Shown here piece after piece: positions 43,023-52,563 of a DNA stretch of 64,000 bases (position 1 is its first letter; each line of letters opens with the position of its first letter). Source of the stretch: Ruminiclostridium papyrosolvens DSM 2782 (GTDB lineage Bacteria > Bacillota > Clostridia > Acetivibrionales > DSM-1351); assembly GCF_029318685.1 (NCBI RefSeq), contig NZ_CP119677.1, forward strand, positions 3,525,001 to 3,589,000, read 5' to 3'. Made by a program: the position numbers and the translations under genes. Under the pieces are notes generated by a model. The model was not told the DNA's origin and ran no database searches. It saw only the letters and a program-made list of their open reading frames with translations.

Positions 43023-43934
43023 TCAGCTTTTTTGCATTTCAGCTTTTTTCTTTTGCTCAAGCAATATTCCAAACGCTCCTGCTAAAACTATTGCTATTCC
43101 AATATACTGGCCCGACACCATAACATCTCCAAACAGGAGAAAGGCTACTATTGTCGCAACTATCGGCATCAAAAGCAGGAATACTTTAACAATCCAAACA
43201 GGGAAACGTCTAAGGTTATAATAATATACAATATAGATGAGAGTCTGTCCCAAGCCTGCGACCAATATCGCCACCAACAGCGGCCTGTTTTCAGTCAGCC
43301 TGCTGAGTTGTCCCATGGTACCCATAAATATCGACGTGCCAATAAACATAATCATAGTAATAAAATTATTATAATAAGCTACTACATTATCCGCCGCAGG
43401 ATTCTTCTTGTCCAACTGAACGCTTTTAATTACAAAGGCGTTGATGGATACAAATAATGCGCTCAATATAAAGAATATATCTGCTTTATTCCCAATTTTG
43501 AACTTACTGAAATCAATTCCCATAACCATAAGAACACCAAATAGCATTATAAAGGTGTATGTCCAGTCCAGCTTCGTGAATTTTTCCTTGTATATTATAA
43601 CAGAAATTAAATTAACAAAGATAATATCACATTTTAGCAAAGCTGTTCCTGCCCCTGCATGGGAAAGACTAAGTCCAATAAAGGCTGTTAAATCAAGGGA
43701 AAAACCCAGAACACCAATCAGTATTAATCTAAATAGAATGCCTTTTGTATTTAATAAAAGCTTTAGCTCGTTTCTTTTAAACATTATTACAGTTAAAAGA
43801 ACCATAGTTATAAATCTAATAACAATTCCCACTGTAAAAACTGACATTTCCGAGACGGCTTTTTGACTTGCGACATAATAGCATCCCCATATGAATGCTA
43901 ATAGCAATAAAGGAGCTGTTTGTTTTATTTTCAT
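43023..43934 (-). CDS. EamA/DMT-family permease (possible organosulfonate exporter)
   Basis: 303 aa with ten predicted membrane helices in two EamA repeats. The start codon overlaps the stop of the transaldolase gene (TAATG), so it is tightly coupled to the pathway. EamA proteins export amino acids, sugar phosphates and other metabolites. As the last gene of a fermentative sulfoglycolysis operon, export of the C3 sulfonate (2,3-dihydroxypropane-1-sulfonate) is a reasonable inference. Uptake of another substrate is possible. Confidence 0.8.
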   Translation of the reverse strand: MKIKQTAPLLLLAFIWGCYYVASQKAVSEMSVFTVGIVIRFITMVLLTVIMFKRNELKLLLNTKGILFRLILIGVLGFSLDLTAFIGLSLSHAGAGTALLKCDIIFVNLISVIIYKEKFTKLDWTYTFIMLFGVLMVMGIDFSKFKIGNKADIFFILSALFVSINAFVIKSVQLDKKNPAADNVVAYYNNFITMIMFIGTSIFMGTMGQLSRLTENRPLLVAILVAGLGQTLIYIVYYYNLRRFPVWIVKVFLLLMPIVATIVAFLLFGDVMVSGQYIGIAIVLAGAFGILLEQKKKAEMQKS

Positions 43935-44998
43935 TAAATCATGTATCCCCTTACAAGTTTTAATAATTCGTCATAACCGCCAATAAACCCGGATACTGTG
44001 GTTCTGAAGCCGCCATATTTTTCGAATTCGTTATACTTCATTCCAAATTCGTCAAAGGATTTTTGAAATTCGCTAAGCTTTTTGAGTTGATTCATGTATT
44101 CTTCTTTAACAGGTATTTCAATTCTGCTTACAACTTCGATTTCACATGAGTTCAGTTTTTTATGCCAGTTGAAAGGAATAGTCATTGACAAATCCCCACC
44201 TATTAATTGTGACCAATGGTGATGGTTTCTGCATGCCGCTGAAAGCAATCTGGTTTTATAGCCTCTTTCCTTAAATATTCTGTAGGCTTCTTTCATAACA
44301 GCAACCCCTGACCATTCCATGATTTCAGGATCAACAATTATATCATTTTCGTCAGCATATTTCTTCATCCAGTCATCAGTCCTGCCTATCATTATTGTGC
44401 AAACAGGTGACATAGCGTCAGTTGACAGACCTTCAGCTTCTCTTCTCTTTAAACCTCTTTCAACAGCTTCGGCAACTGCAACAGCCTGTGCAACAGTGAA
44501 AGAAACAGTTGCATTAATACTGATTCCTCTGTAAGTTGCCTCTTCCATTGCCTTAATTCCTGCTTCTGAGGCAGGCATTTTTACCTGCATATTTTCGCCA
44601 AGGCTATTGATAACATCTGCTTGCTGTAACATTTTTTCAGTATCTCTGTAATACTTGGGATTAGTCTGAATTGACAGTCTGCCCTTTTTACCCTTTGACT
44701 CACTGAAAATAGAAAGAAGCTTTTTTGATCTAAGTTTACCTATTTCATAAATCAGAGCCCATGCCACATCTTCTTCAGTCATGTCTTTTCTTTCTGCAAC
44801 CATTTCTTTTATACGCTTTTCCCAAATAGCCAATTCTCCCTTGATAACAGAACCTACTATAGCAGGATTACTTGTAGCACCAACACAGCCTCTCTCCAAT
44901 GCGTAGTTCAGTTCGTTTTCACCACAGGAATCCATCCATATATCCGTATTTGGAAATTTAACTACCGTTTCATGTAATTTGCCCTTAAATGTGCTCAT
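43934..44998 (-). CDS. Transaldolase-family protein, 354 aa
   Basis: DIWMDSCGENELNYAL and VGATSNPAIVG at the N-terminus match the D-x-x...G-x-T-x-N-P region of transaldolases. MQVKMPASEAG holds the Schiff-base Lys, and INATVSFTVAQAVAVAEAVE is the conserved follow-on strand. It is longer than the TalC type and divergent from classical TalB, so its donor/acceptor may be unusual. In sulfo-TAL pathways a transaldolase splits 6-deoxy-6-sulfofructose to 3-sulfolactaldehyde and moves the dihydroxyacetone unit to glyceraldehyde 3-phosphate. A second, TalC-like enzyme lies in the same operon (46438-47118), so roles may differ. Confidence 0.82.
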   Translation of the reverse strand: MSTFKGKLHETVVKFPNTDIWMDSCGENELNYALERGCVGATSNPAIVGSVIKGELAIWEKRIKEMVAERKDMTEEDVAWALIYEIGKLRSKKLLSIFSESKGKKGRLSIQTNPKYYRDTEKMLQQADVINSLGENMQVKMPASEAGIKAMEEATYRGISINATVSFTVAQAVAVAEAVERGLKRREAEGLSTDAMSPVCTIMIGRTDDWMKKYADENDIIVDPEIMEWSGVAVMKEAYRIFKERGYKTRLLSAACRNHHHWSQLIGGDLSMTIPFNWHKKLNSCEIEVVSRIEIPVKEEYMNQLKKLSEFQKSFDEFGMKYNEFEKYGGFRTTVSGFIGGYDELLKLVRGYMI

Positions 44999-45085
44999 AA
45001 TTTAACCCCCTGTATTTTTTAAATGCTTTTGTTAAGGCAATTACCATCAGTTTGTTATCTGAAAAGTAATTGCCCTATATTTTTA

Positions 45086-46402
45086 CTACTCTATAACTTC
45101 GTAATTCATCATTTTTGCTGCCAGTCTCAATACATCTCTGTACTCTCCGTACAGCATAGCCAGATGGTGTGCGACACCTGTTTCTGTTACTGTATTGAGC
45201 AAGTCATTTATGTTCTGTTCAAATTTTACCTTTGTGTAAGTTCCGCAGAGCTGTTTCTTCATTTCTATTGACTCACCTGCTGCAAGGAACATTCTTGTTT
45301 TTCCGCGGGCAGTGTCAAACCTTATAAGATTAACATGTCCCTCTTTCATTACAAACCCTGCAGTTACACCTTTACCTCCGGCAAAATAAGTATCCAGTGT
45401 TCTTTCACTCTTTCCGTCCCACAGATTAGCCGGTGCAACACCGCAATGCCACATAAGAGCAAAATCTTCCTGGAGATCAACTTGTGAAAGGTCTGCAAGG
45501 AATGGTGTTTCAGCACCCAATGCAGCTCCTGCCAACATGGATAGAGCACCTTCAACGTCACCCTCACAGGATAAAATTATTCCTTTTGATTGAAGAATAG
45601 ACATTGCTGCACAAGGTGAAATTCCGTAATTTGCTGCAAATTCCGGCCAGCATCTTACTGCTACTGCCGTAAGGCCATTTTTCTCAACAAACTTAGTAGC
45701 ACTTACACAAAGCTGAGCAACTTTTTTAACCTGTGTATCATTTACTTCCTTACATATGAATAAAGAGCGGACTTCCTTTTCTTCTTCTTCAATTTCAACA
45801 TCTGTAACAGGCTGTGAAAACATATCAGCAATTTCATAATGGTCTATCAAAATGCCTGTTTTCTGATAGATATCCATGTCATCAACACCAACATTAAAGA
45901 ATCCGTGTGCACGATAGCCTACAAGTCCTACCCTTGCATTTTGGAGAGCAACCTTTACTCTCAAGGCATCTACCCATTTTTCGTCAATGCTGTCTCCTAT
46001 AGTGCAGGAGTAGTCATCCTTTCCTGTCTTATAAAGATTGGAAGCATTGAGGTTCAAACCGCAGACAGCATTCAGACGAATTTTACCGCCGTCGTAAGGA
46101 AGCTCATTGTACGCCCAGAGTAAAAATGGCTTTTTAATGTATTTTGCAAAAATCAAGGCCAGATGTCCTAAATGGAAAGTACCGCTTATTATAACAACAC
46201 CATCTACATTTGCTGCTAAAAGCTTAACCGCTGCATCTTCTGCATCTTGTATTTCAATTACGCATTCTTCAATAAACGTATAGTCCACATCAGGCAGCTT
46301 TTTCAAGTCTTCAATTGTTTTTGTATACATTGCCTGTGCTGTCTTGTATTCATAAGTAGTTCTGGTCAGACAAACAACTCCAAGTTTAACTTTTTGTTTC
46401 AT
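45086..46402 (-). CDS. L-fucose/L-arabinose isomerase-like protein
   Basis: 438 aa from ATG 46402 (GGGAGATACT before it). Signature residues of the FucI/AraA superfamily: Glu in RCWPEFA, Asp in CEGDVEGALS and His in LMWHCGVAP, which bind the metal ion. It is shorter than FucI (about 590 aa), as in related 'fucose isomerase-like' proteins. It probably interconverts an aldose and ketose in this pathway, perhaps sulfoquinovose or the C4 sulfo-sugar. With the DUF4867 and RpiB-like proteins it gives three possible isomerases in one locus. Confidence 0.8.
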   Translation of the reverse strand: MKQKVKLGVVCLTRTTYEYKTAQAMYTKTIEDLKKLPDVDYTFIEECVIEIQDAEDAAVKLLAANVDGVVIISGTFHLGHLALIFAKYIKKPFLLWAYNELPYDGGKIRLNAVCGLNLNASNLYKTGKDDYSCTIGDSIDEKWVDALRVKVALQNARVGLVGYRAHGFFNVGVDDMDIYQKTGILIDHYEIADMFSQPVTDVEIEEEEKEVRSLFICKEVNDTQVKKVAQLCVSATKFVEKNGLTAVAVRCWPEFAANYGISPCAAMSILQSKGIILSCEGDVEGALSMLAGAALGAETPFLADLSQVDLQEDFALMWHCGVAPANLWDGKSERTLDTYFAGGKGVTAGFVMKEGHVNLIRFDTARGKTRMFLAAGESIEMKKQLCGTYTKVKFEQNINDLLNTVTETGVAHHLAMLYGEYRDVLRLAAKMMNYEVIE

Positions 46403-46437
46403 AGTATCTCCCATCTACGCATACAGCGTTCGTAATA

Positions 46438-47118
46438 TTATTCTTTTGCTGTACCATCCCAAGCATTTCTGAATACACCTAATCCATATGCTGTAAAAGG
46501 ATGCTCAAAGCTTGCCTTGTATACATCCAGTCCACAGGTTACAATGTCTGCACCCAGGGCTGCGAAATCACCGATTTGCTTACCGTTTCTTACTGCTGCA
46601 ACAATTATTTCAGTATCAAAGCCGTAGTTTCTGTATATATCAATAATGTCAGAAATATAATCTATTGAGTTGTCACCGCTGTTTTCCTTCCAGCCTACGA
46701 AAGGTGAAACAAACTTAGCTCCAAGTTTTCCTACAGGAATTGCCTGTGATGGAGAAAATACCAGTGTAACGTTTGTTCTTATTCCCATTTTTTCAAGCTT
46801 TTTAGCGGCAATCAGTCCCTGTTCTGTACAAGGAAGCTTTATTACGTAGTTTGGTGAATAAGATGCGACTTCCTTAGCTGCTTCAACTATATCCTCCCAC
46901 TTATCATGATGTGGATTGATTTCGAAGGATACTGGAAACTTATCCATACCCTCAATTCCTTCTTCCTTTATCCATGCTGCTACATCTTTAACAACCTGCA
47001 TAAAAGGCTTTCCGCTTAATTGAATATGTTTTGGGTTAGTTGTAACACCATCAATACAAAAATTTTCGTATGCATACTTGATTTCGTCCAGTTTTGCACT
47101 GTCTAAAAAATATTTCAT
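46438..47118 (-). CDS. TalC-like transaldolase / fructose-6-phosphate aldolase family
   Basis: 226 aa from ATG 47118 (GAGGGAAACTTCT before it). FLDSAKLDEI and DGVTTNPKHI match the TalC/FSA family; VIKLPCTEQG carries the Schiff-base Lys. Short decameric enzymes of this group act as transaldolases or aldolases on ketoses. In the operon it could cleave sulfofructose (sulfo-TAL) or feed transketolase products back to glycolysis. Its place next to the RpiB-like and transketolase genes fits both ideas. Confidence 0.85.
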   Translation of the reverse strand: MKYFLDSAKLDEIKYAYENFCIDGVTTNPKHIQLSGKPFMQVVKDVAAWIKEEGIEGMDKFPVSFEINPHHDKWEDIVEAAKEVASYSPNYVIKLPCTEQGLIAAKKLEKMGIRTNVTLVFSPSQAIPVGKLGAKFVSPFVGWKENSGDNSIDYISDIIDIYRNYGFDTEIIVAAVRNGKQIGDFAALGADIVTCGLDVYKASFEHPFTAYGLGVFRNAWDGTAKE

Positions 47119-47173
47119 AGAAGTTTCCCTCACTTTTCTTAATTGTTTTGGTTATTTGTTTTGGTTGTTTGGT

Positions 47174-47650
47174 TTATTTATAAATCTCATCTTCAATATT
47201 TTTAACTTGTATTCTTGCATTTCTTAAATTCTTTGCTCGCCATTCTTCAAGGTTCTGTGTAAATTCCGTATTAAGGAAGGTGTCTACCATGGCACAGCCC
47301 ACAATTTCGGCAGTAAGCCAGCCGCCAAGGCATAAAATGTTAGCATCGTTTATAGCTCTGGCTTTTTCAGCAGCATATGTATTTTCACAAACTGCTGCAT
47401 ACACTCCCTTGTGCTTATTAGCAACAATTGATACTCCCATACCGGTACCGCAGATTAATACAGCTCTTTCAAATTCCCCGTCTGATACTCTCTTTGCAAC
47501 TGCCGAAGCTACTTCAAAATATGGTTTGGGTTCCTCTTCGTTGAGTGTGCCACCGTCAGTAACTTCATAACCCAACTGTGTCAAATGTGCTTTTATAGCT
47601 TCCTTTAATGGAAAACCTGATTTGTCGGAACCAATAATTATTTTTTTCAT
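47174..47650 (-). CDS. RpiB/LacAB-family sugar isomerase
   Basis: 158 aa. IIIGSDKSGFPLKEAI at the N-terminus, LICGTGMGVSIVANKHKGVYAA (G-T-G-x-G with the catalytic-site loop) and CENTYAAEKARAINDANILCLGG are RpiB hallmarks; the active-site Cys of RpiB is at LICGTG. Known members isomerise ribose 5-phosphate or allose/galactose phosphates. In the described sulfo-TK pathway an RpiB-like enzyme converts 4-deoxy-4-sulfoerythrose to the ketose; location beside the transketolase fits that. A plain pentose-phosphate isomerase is the alternative. Confidence 0.87.
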   Translation of the reverse strand: MKKIIIGSDKSGFPLKEAIKAHLTQLGYEVTDGGTLNEEEPKPYFEVASAVAKRVSDGEFERAVLICGTGMGVSIVANKHKGVYAAVCENTYAAEKARAINDANILCLGGWLTAEIVGCAMVDTFLNTEFTQNLEEWRAKNLRNARIQVKNIEDEIYK

Positions 47651-47660
47651 AAAATCCCCC

Positions 47661-48605
47661 TTATCTTTTCATGGCTATGGCTTTTTCAGCTGCCAGAACT
47701 ATTTCTTTTTCAGTAAGTCCATATTTTTCTTTCAGAAAGTCTGTAAAACCTACTTCTCCAAAGGTATCCTTTACTCCAACTCTCTGTACTGGAACAGGAT
47801 AGTTTTCGCTGAGGTATTCTGCAACTGCTCCTCCCAATCCGTTGAGTATGGAATGATTTTCGGCGGTTACAACTGCTCCCGTCTTTCTTGCACTTTGCAG
47901 CACAAGTTCTTCATCTAAAGGTTTAATTGTATGAATATTTATTATTTCTGCGTCTATTCCTTTTGCAGACAGTGTTTGAGCTGCCTTCAAAGCCTCCGCC
48001 ACCATTATTCCGCTTGCCAGAATGGTAACATCTTTTCCCTCTTTAATAACAATACCCTTACCAAGTTTGAATTCAGTATTGTCATCAAATATCTGAACTG
48101 CATTTCTTCTTAACAACCTTATATATACAGGGCCGTAATGCTCTAATATTTGTGGGAAAATCTTCTTTAACTGAGCGCTGTCTACGGGTTCGTATATAAT
48201 CATATCCGGTATATTTCTCATAATTGCTACATCTTCCATACTCATATGAGTACCGCCATTAAGCTCTGCAGTCACTCCGGGGTCACTACCCATAATCTTT
48301 ACATTCAGTCCTGCATAAGCAACTGATAATGTAACCTGATCACATACACGTCTTGTAGAAAAAGGAGTAAAGGTATGAGTAAACGGTACTTTTCCCATTG
48401 CAGACATTCCTGCTGCAACTCCAATCATATTTGCTTCCTGAACGCCGCAGTTTATAGTTCTTTCGGGAAAAGTTTCACCAAAGCGTGTAGTTCCAGCCGC
48501 CTTCATAAGGTCAGCTTCTACTATAACAAGTCTTTCATCCTGCTTTGCATATTCTATCAGCAGGTCTACATAGGTCTCTCTTAACCATCTGTTTTCAAGT
48601 ACCAT
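47661..48605 (-). CDS. Transketolase, C-terminal subunit
   Basis: 314 aa carrying the pyrimidine and C-terminal domains: RFGETFPERTINCGVQEANM (the Glu that contacts TPP), AVVTAENHSILNGLGGAV. It follows the N-terminal subunit gene after 2 bp, so the active transketolase is a two-subunit enzyme. It transfers C2 units between ketoses and aldoses; here the presumed donors are sulfofructose and sulfoerythrulose and the acceptor is glyceraldehyde 3-phosphate. Confidence 0.92.
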   Translation of the reverse strand: MVLENRWLRETYVDLLIEYAKQDERLVIVEADLMKAAGTTRFGETFPERTINCGVQEANMIGVAAGMSAMGKVPFTHTFTPFSTRRVCDQVTLSVAYAGLNVKIMGSDPGVTAELNGGTHMSMEDVAIMRNIPDMIIYEPVDSAQLKKIFPQILEHYGPVYIRLLRRNAVQIFDDNTEFKLGKGIVIKEGKDVTILASGIMVAEALKAAQTLSAKGIDAEIINIHTIKPLDEELVLQSARKTGAVVTAENHSILNGLGGAVAEYLSENYPVPVQRVGVKDTFGEVGFTDFLKEKYGLTEKEIVLAAEKAIAMKR

Positions 48606-48607
48606 AA

Positions 48608-49438
48608 TTATGCATCCTCCCTTTTATCCAGTAATTCCACGGCCTTTTTCCATGTATCATCGGAAATAGGCATATTATGAGAGGCAACACTATTTTCACA
48701 GAAAAATCCACCCTTACCCTTAATGGTATTTAAAATAATCATATGTGGTTTTCCTTTAATCTTCTTAGCATTGTCAATGGCATATAAAATTTGTTTTAAA
48801 TCATGTCCGTCAATTGTTTGTACATGCCAGCCAAAAGCTTCCCATTTCCTGTCCAGAGGTTCAAGTCCATTTACTTCCTCTATCAGACCGTCAATCTGCA
48901 TTTTATTGTAATCTGTAAAGGCTATGATATTGTCAAGGCCTCTGCTGCCTGCCAGCATGGCTGCTTCCCAAATCTGCCCTTCCTGACTCTCTCCATCTCC
49001 GATAATTGAGTATACATAAAGACTTTTCTTATCCATTTTAGCTGCAACCGCCATTCCTGTTGAAGCTGAAAATCCTTGGCCCAGTGAACCTGTCGACATG
49101 TCGATACCATTTGTTCTCTTCATGTCACAGTGGCTTGGAAGGTTTGTATTAGGCTTGTTCAGGGTATCTAATTCCTCCATTGGAATAAAACCCTTTAATG
49201 CCAGTGCCGAATACAGTGCCGGACCTCCATGGCCTTTTGATAAAACCAACCTGTCTCTGTTTTCCATTTTTGAATCATTTGAATCAATGTTCATAACTTC
49301 AAAATAAAGTGCTGACAAAACTTCACAGAGTGATAATGCTCCACCTATATGTCCAACACCAAGTTTCCCAATGGTTTGTATGGTTAACTTCCGTATTTCA
49401 CATGCTCTGCTTTCAAGCATTTCAATTTTGTTATCCAT
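48608..49438 (-). CDS. Transketolase, N-terminal (TPP-binding) subunit
   Basis: 276 aa. GVGHIGGALSLCEVLSALYF, LSKGHGGPALYSAL and the TPP motif IGDGESQEGQIWEAAMLAG (G-D-G...) mark the PP domain. Partner of the C-terminal subunit gene immediately downstream; the pair corresponds to a full transketolase of about 590 residues. Split transketolases occur in many Firmicutes; the link with sulfosugars is by context. Confidence 0.92.
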   Translation of the reverse strand: MDNKIEMLESRACEIRKLTIQTIGKLGVGHIGGALSLCEVLSALYFEVMNIDSNDSKMENRDRLVLSKGHGGPALYSALALKGFIPMEELDTLNKPNTNLPSHCDMKRTNGIDMSTGSLGQGFSASTGMAVAAKMDKKSLYVYSIIGDGESQEGQIWEAAMLAGSRGLDNIIAFTDYNKMQIDGLIEEVNGLEPLDRKWEAFGWHVQTIDGHDLKQILYAIDNAKKIKGKPHMIILNTIKGKGGFFCENSVASHNMPISDDTWKKAVELLDKREDA

Positions 49439-49494
49439 TTGCTACCTCCAAATCTTTGACTACCAAATAATCATTAATTTATTTTAATTTTTCA

Positions 49495-50616
49495 TTATAG
49501 AATTGATTTAAGAAGTTTATAAACTGTTTCCTTATTCATTTCAGCCGGAGTTAACTGTATAATCGCAGCTCCAAGACCAACTTCTGTTATATGCTCTAAG
49601 TCAGTTTCCTTAACTCCGATTTGGTGTAAACGTACAGGCATATTCATACCTTTCATAAGCTCTTCAATTGCTTCGGAGAATTTCTCCAGACTTTCAAAGC
49701 CAAGGTAATCTGTCAGAGCTTTCATTTTTGCTTCAGCCTGCTGTCCGCTGATTTTTATAAATGCAGGAAGAGTTATGGAGCAGGCAGTTCCATGGTTTGC
49801 TCCAAATTCTGTTGTTAATGGAAAACTTAATGCGTGTATACCGGTTGTTCTTGTCTGGCTGAAGGCAATTCCTGCAATCAGACTGGCCTTAATCATTGCT
49901 GCTCTTGCTTCCTTATTTGTAGGTTCGCTGTACGCAGTTTTTATATTGTCAAGTATCAGCTTCATAGCACCAATTGCAAGCATATCGCAAATTGGCTGTG
50001 ATGCCTTGTTCCAGTATGCTTCAATCGCATGGCAGAAAGCATCCATTCCTGTAGATGCCGTAACCGGAGCCGGCAAGGTATATGTAAGCTCACAGTCAAT
50101 TATTGAATAGTCAGGCCAGAATTCATTATTAACCATTGGCATTTTTATGCCGGCCTTTTTGTTTGTATATACACCAACATTTGTTACTTCGCTGCCTGTT
50201 CCGGCAGTTGTTGGAATACATACCAGAGTTGCCTGTCTCTTTGACAGTGTCCTGCTGCCGCCGCTGTAATAGTCATAAATGCTGCCTTCGTTTGTAACCA
50301 GACAGGAAACTATTTTTGAAATATCAAGAGCGCTTCCGCCACCTAAACCGATAACGCAATCAGCGTTTATAGCTCTTGCAACTTCTGCTGCTTTATCAAC
50401 GCTTTCACATGAAGGATTAGGCTCCACATCACTAAAGTAGGCAACATTTTTACCTGACATACCTTCTCCGATCTGTTTTGCAACACCGGACTGATAGAGA
50501 AAAGGGTCTGAAATAATCAGAACATTCTTTCCGCTGATATACTTATCAACTTTCTTAGATATTCCGGCCTCAAAACATATTTTGGTAGGCATAAAAAATT
50601 CAAATTGGTTATCCAT
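49495..50616 (-). CDS. Iron-containing alcohol dehydrogenase (candidate sulfolactaldehyde reductase)
   Basis: 373 aa, first gene of the operon. [17 protein letters not shown] binds NAD(P); the metal His residues lie in FCHAIEAYW and ANHGTACSI, and an upstream Asp in TGMDAF completes the site. Group III Fe-ADHs reduce aldehydes or oxidise alcohols. In fermentative sulfoglycolysis 3-sulfolactaldehyde is reduced to 2,3-dihydroxypropane-1-sulfonate to balance NADH; this is the obvious candidate here. Not related by sequence to E. coli YihU (a beta-hydroxyacid dehydrogenase). Confidence 0.87.
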   Translation of the reverse strand: MDNQFEFFMPTKICFEAGISKKVDKYISGKNVLIISDPFLYQSGVAKQIGEGMSGKNVAYFSDVEPNPSCESVDKAAEVARAINADCVIGLGGGSALDISKIVSCLVTNEGSIYDYYSGGSRTLSKRQATLVCIPTTAGTGSEVTNVGVYTNKKAGIKMPMVNNEFWPDYSIIDCELTYTLPAPVTASTGMDAFCHAIEAYWNKASQPICDMLAIGAMKLILDNIKTAYSEPTNKEARAAMIKASLIAGIAFSQTRTTGIHALSFPLTTEFGANHGTACSITLPAFIKISGQQAEAKMKALTDYLGFESLEKFSEAIEELMKGMNMPVRLHQIGVKETDLEHITEVGLGAAIIQLTPAEMNKETVYKLLKSIL

Positions 50617-50742
50617 AACTTATTCCCCTCCTGAAAATAATTATTTTGCAACTTTTATATTTGATTAATCTTTTTAATTCAATTTCCAAATTTTTTTAAA
50701 TTTATCTATGGATTTCGACATCTTTCGTCTCTTTATGTATAA

Positions 50743-50772
50743 ATTATATTGCATTTCACTGTGGTATGTCAA
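50743..50772 (-). promoter_or_regulatory. Promoter of the sulfoglycolysis operon
   Basis: On the minus strand TTGACA (50772-50767), 18-bp spacer, TATAAT (50748-50743): near-perfect sigma-A boxes. The start would lie near 50736, giving a leader of about 120 nt before the dehydrogenase ATG at 50616. Confidence 0.75.
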
Positions 50773-50820
50773 CATATTTTTAAAGGATTTAATTAATTAG
50801 ATTCAATGAGTTAAAATAAT

Positions 50821-50856
50821 AAGACCGTATAAAAATTAAGTATTTTATACGGTCTT
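50821..50856 (-). terminator. Terminator of the gldA-dhaKL operon
   Basis: AAGACCGTATAAAA and TTTTATACGGTCTT form a perfect 14-bp stem with an 8-nt loop, 43 bp after the DhaL stop, next followed on the minus strand by ATTATTTT. Confidence 0.8.
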
Positions 50857-50898
50857 GATATTTTTAGTATTGAGTTCAATTATCTTTAATTAAATTTT

Positions 50899-51531
50899 TT
50901 AAGCCAAATTTAAATCCTTTGTCAACTCAGTAAAAATTACTCCTATAGCAACTGCTCCTGCATCAGGATAGTTTACACTTCTTTCGCCTACATAGCTGGC
51001 TCTGCCTTTTGTCGCCACCATAGTTTTTGTTTTTTCTCCGCCTGCAACAGCAGCTTCAGCAGCAGCCTTCATTGCAGACAACATTTCTTCACCTTTTTCA
51101 GCACTGGCTTTTAAGGATTCAGTAGCAGGAATTAAGGCATCCAACAGAGTTTTATCACCTAACTTTGCTCCGCCTCTCTTTTGAATACCCTCTACCGCGC
51201 TTTGCATAAGTGCTGCCAATCCCGGTAAATCTAGTTCAGTCTTATCACCTGCGTACTTTGCAGCACTTCTGAAAGCAGACCCCCATATTGGCCCTGACGC
51301 TCCGCCACAGTACTCGGTAATTATCATTCCGCAGCCCTTAAGGAATGCCCCTATATTTTCCTGAGAAACGTCATTCCACTCCTGCTTCAACTGCTTAAAT
51401 CCCTTTGCAACTGACATTCCAAAATCTCCGTCACCCGCAACAGAATCCAGTTCACAAAAATACACCTCGTTTGCTATGATAACATCTGCCATATTCATAA
51501 CAAGCTCTGTTATTTTTTTAGTAGTCAACAT
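50899..51531 (-). CDS. dhaL: Dihydroxyacetone kinase, ADP/ATP-binding subunit DhaL
   Basis: 210 aa. LDSVAGDGDFGMSVAKGF holds the Mg-nucleotide Asp residues (G-D-G-D-x-G) and GGASGPIWGSAF the phosphate-binding loop. It phosphorylates dihydroxyacetone bound by DhaK. No DhaM (PTS) gene is present, so it may use ATP directly or a DhaM coded elsewhere. Starts 22 bp after dhaK. Confidence 0.92.
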   Translation of the reverse strand: MLTTKKITELVMNMADVIIANEVYFCELDSVAGDGDFGMSVAKGFKQLKQEWNDVSQENIGAFLKGCGMIITEYCGGASGPIWGSAFRSAAKYAGDKTELDLPGLAALMQSAVEGIQKRGGAKLGDKTLLDALIPATESLKASAEKGEEMLSAMKAAAEAAVAGGEKTKTMVATKGRASYVGERSVNYPDAGAVAIGVIFTELTKDLNLA

Positions 51532-51553
51532 ATCTTGTACTTCCTCTCGTTTT

Positions 51554-52546
51554 TTAGATTTTTAGTGCCGGAGTATCAGCTGAAGCATCCAAATAACTCT
51601 TAAGCTCATCATCCAGCTTAAGCAGTGATATGGAAGCACCTGCCATATCTATTGCGGTCATATAGTTGCCCACAAAGGTTTTGTATATCTTTATATTTTT
51701 ATTTTCAAGGGCAGCAGCAACTGAATTATTGAGTAAATATAGTTCCTGCAACGGTGTTCCTCCAAGACCATTAACCAGAAGAGCAACTTCGTCTCCTGAA
51801 ACTATTGGGAGATCCTTGGTCACTAAATCTACCATTCTAACGGCCAATTCTTCTGCAGTAGCAATCTTTTCACGGGCAATTCCGGGTTCACCATGAATTC
51901 CTACACCAAATTCAATCTCATCATCATTAAGGCAAAATGTTGGTGTTCCCTTTGCCGGAACGGTACAGGAAGTCAATGCAAAACCGATTGAACGTACGTT
52001 ATTTATTACCTTTTGTGCTACTTCCTTAACCTGCTTTAAATCCATACCCTGTTCAGCAGCAGCACCGGCAAGTTTATGAACAAATACTGTTCCGGCAACT
52101 CCTCTTCTTCCAACAGTGTACAAGCTGTCTTTAACTGCCACATCATCGTTTACATAAACTTTATCAACAACAATATCATCATCTTCCGCCATCTCAGCCG
52201 CTGCGTCAAAATTCATGCAGTCTCCTGAGTAGTTCTTTATTATGAGAAGCGTACCCTTGTCAGACTCTGTCTCCAGAATAGCATTGTAAACCTGTATGGT
52301 GGATGGAGATGCAAATACGTCTCCGCAAACTGCTACATCCAGCATACCTTTACCTACAAAACCTGCATGAGCAGGTTCGTGTCCGCTACCGCCACCACTG
52401 ATGAGTGTAACCTTGTCTTTATTCAAGTGTTTTCTTTTAATAATTTTATATTTTTTACTGAAAGCAAGTTGCTCAGGATGCGCCTTTACAATTCCCTCGC
52501 ACATTTCAATGACTATATCTTCAACTTTATTGATTATTTTTTTCAT
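51554..52546 (-). CDS. dhaK: Dihydroxyacetone kinase, substrate-binding subunit DhaK
   Basis: 330 aa, the normal DhaK length. SGGGSGHEPAHAGFVGKG near residue 50 is the Dha-binding loop, and FGVGIHGEPGI holds the His that covalently binds dihydroxyacetone as a hemiaminal. With DhaL it makes dihydroxyacetone phosphate from the product of GldA. Gene order gldA-dhaK-dhaL describes a complete glycerol-to-DHAP route. Confidence 0.93.
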   Translation of the reverse strand: MKKIINKVEDIVIEMCEGIVKAHPEQLAFSKKYKIIKRKHLNKDKVTLISGGGSGHEPAHAGFVGKGMLDVAVCGDVFASPSTIQVYNAILETESDKGTLLIIKNYSGDCMNFDAAAEMAEDDDIVVDKVYVNDDVAVKDSLYTVGRRGVAGTVFVHKLAGAAAEQGMDLKQVKEVAQKVINNVRSIGFALTSCTVPAKGTPTFCLNDDEIEFGVGIHGEPGIAREKIATAEELAVRMVDLVTKDLPIVSGDEVALLVNGLGGTPLQELYLLNNSVAAALENKNIKIYKTFVGNYMTAIDMAGASISLLKLDDELKSYLDASADTPALKI

Positions 52547-52563
52547 ATGCGTTTACTCCTATT

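Noticed and set aside
35105-50616. Apiose or ordinary pentose catabolism as explanation for the split transketolase, isomerases and DhaKL
   Set aside because: The sulfonate-binding residue set in the GH31 enzyme and the absence of a dedicated sugar kinase in the operon favour sulfoquinovose. It stays possible until assayed.
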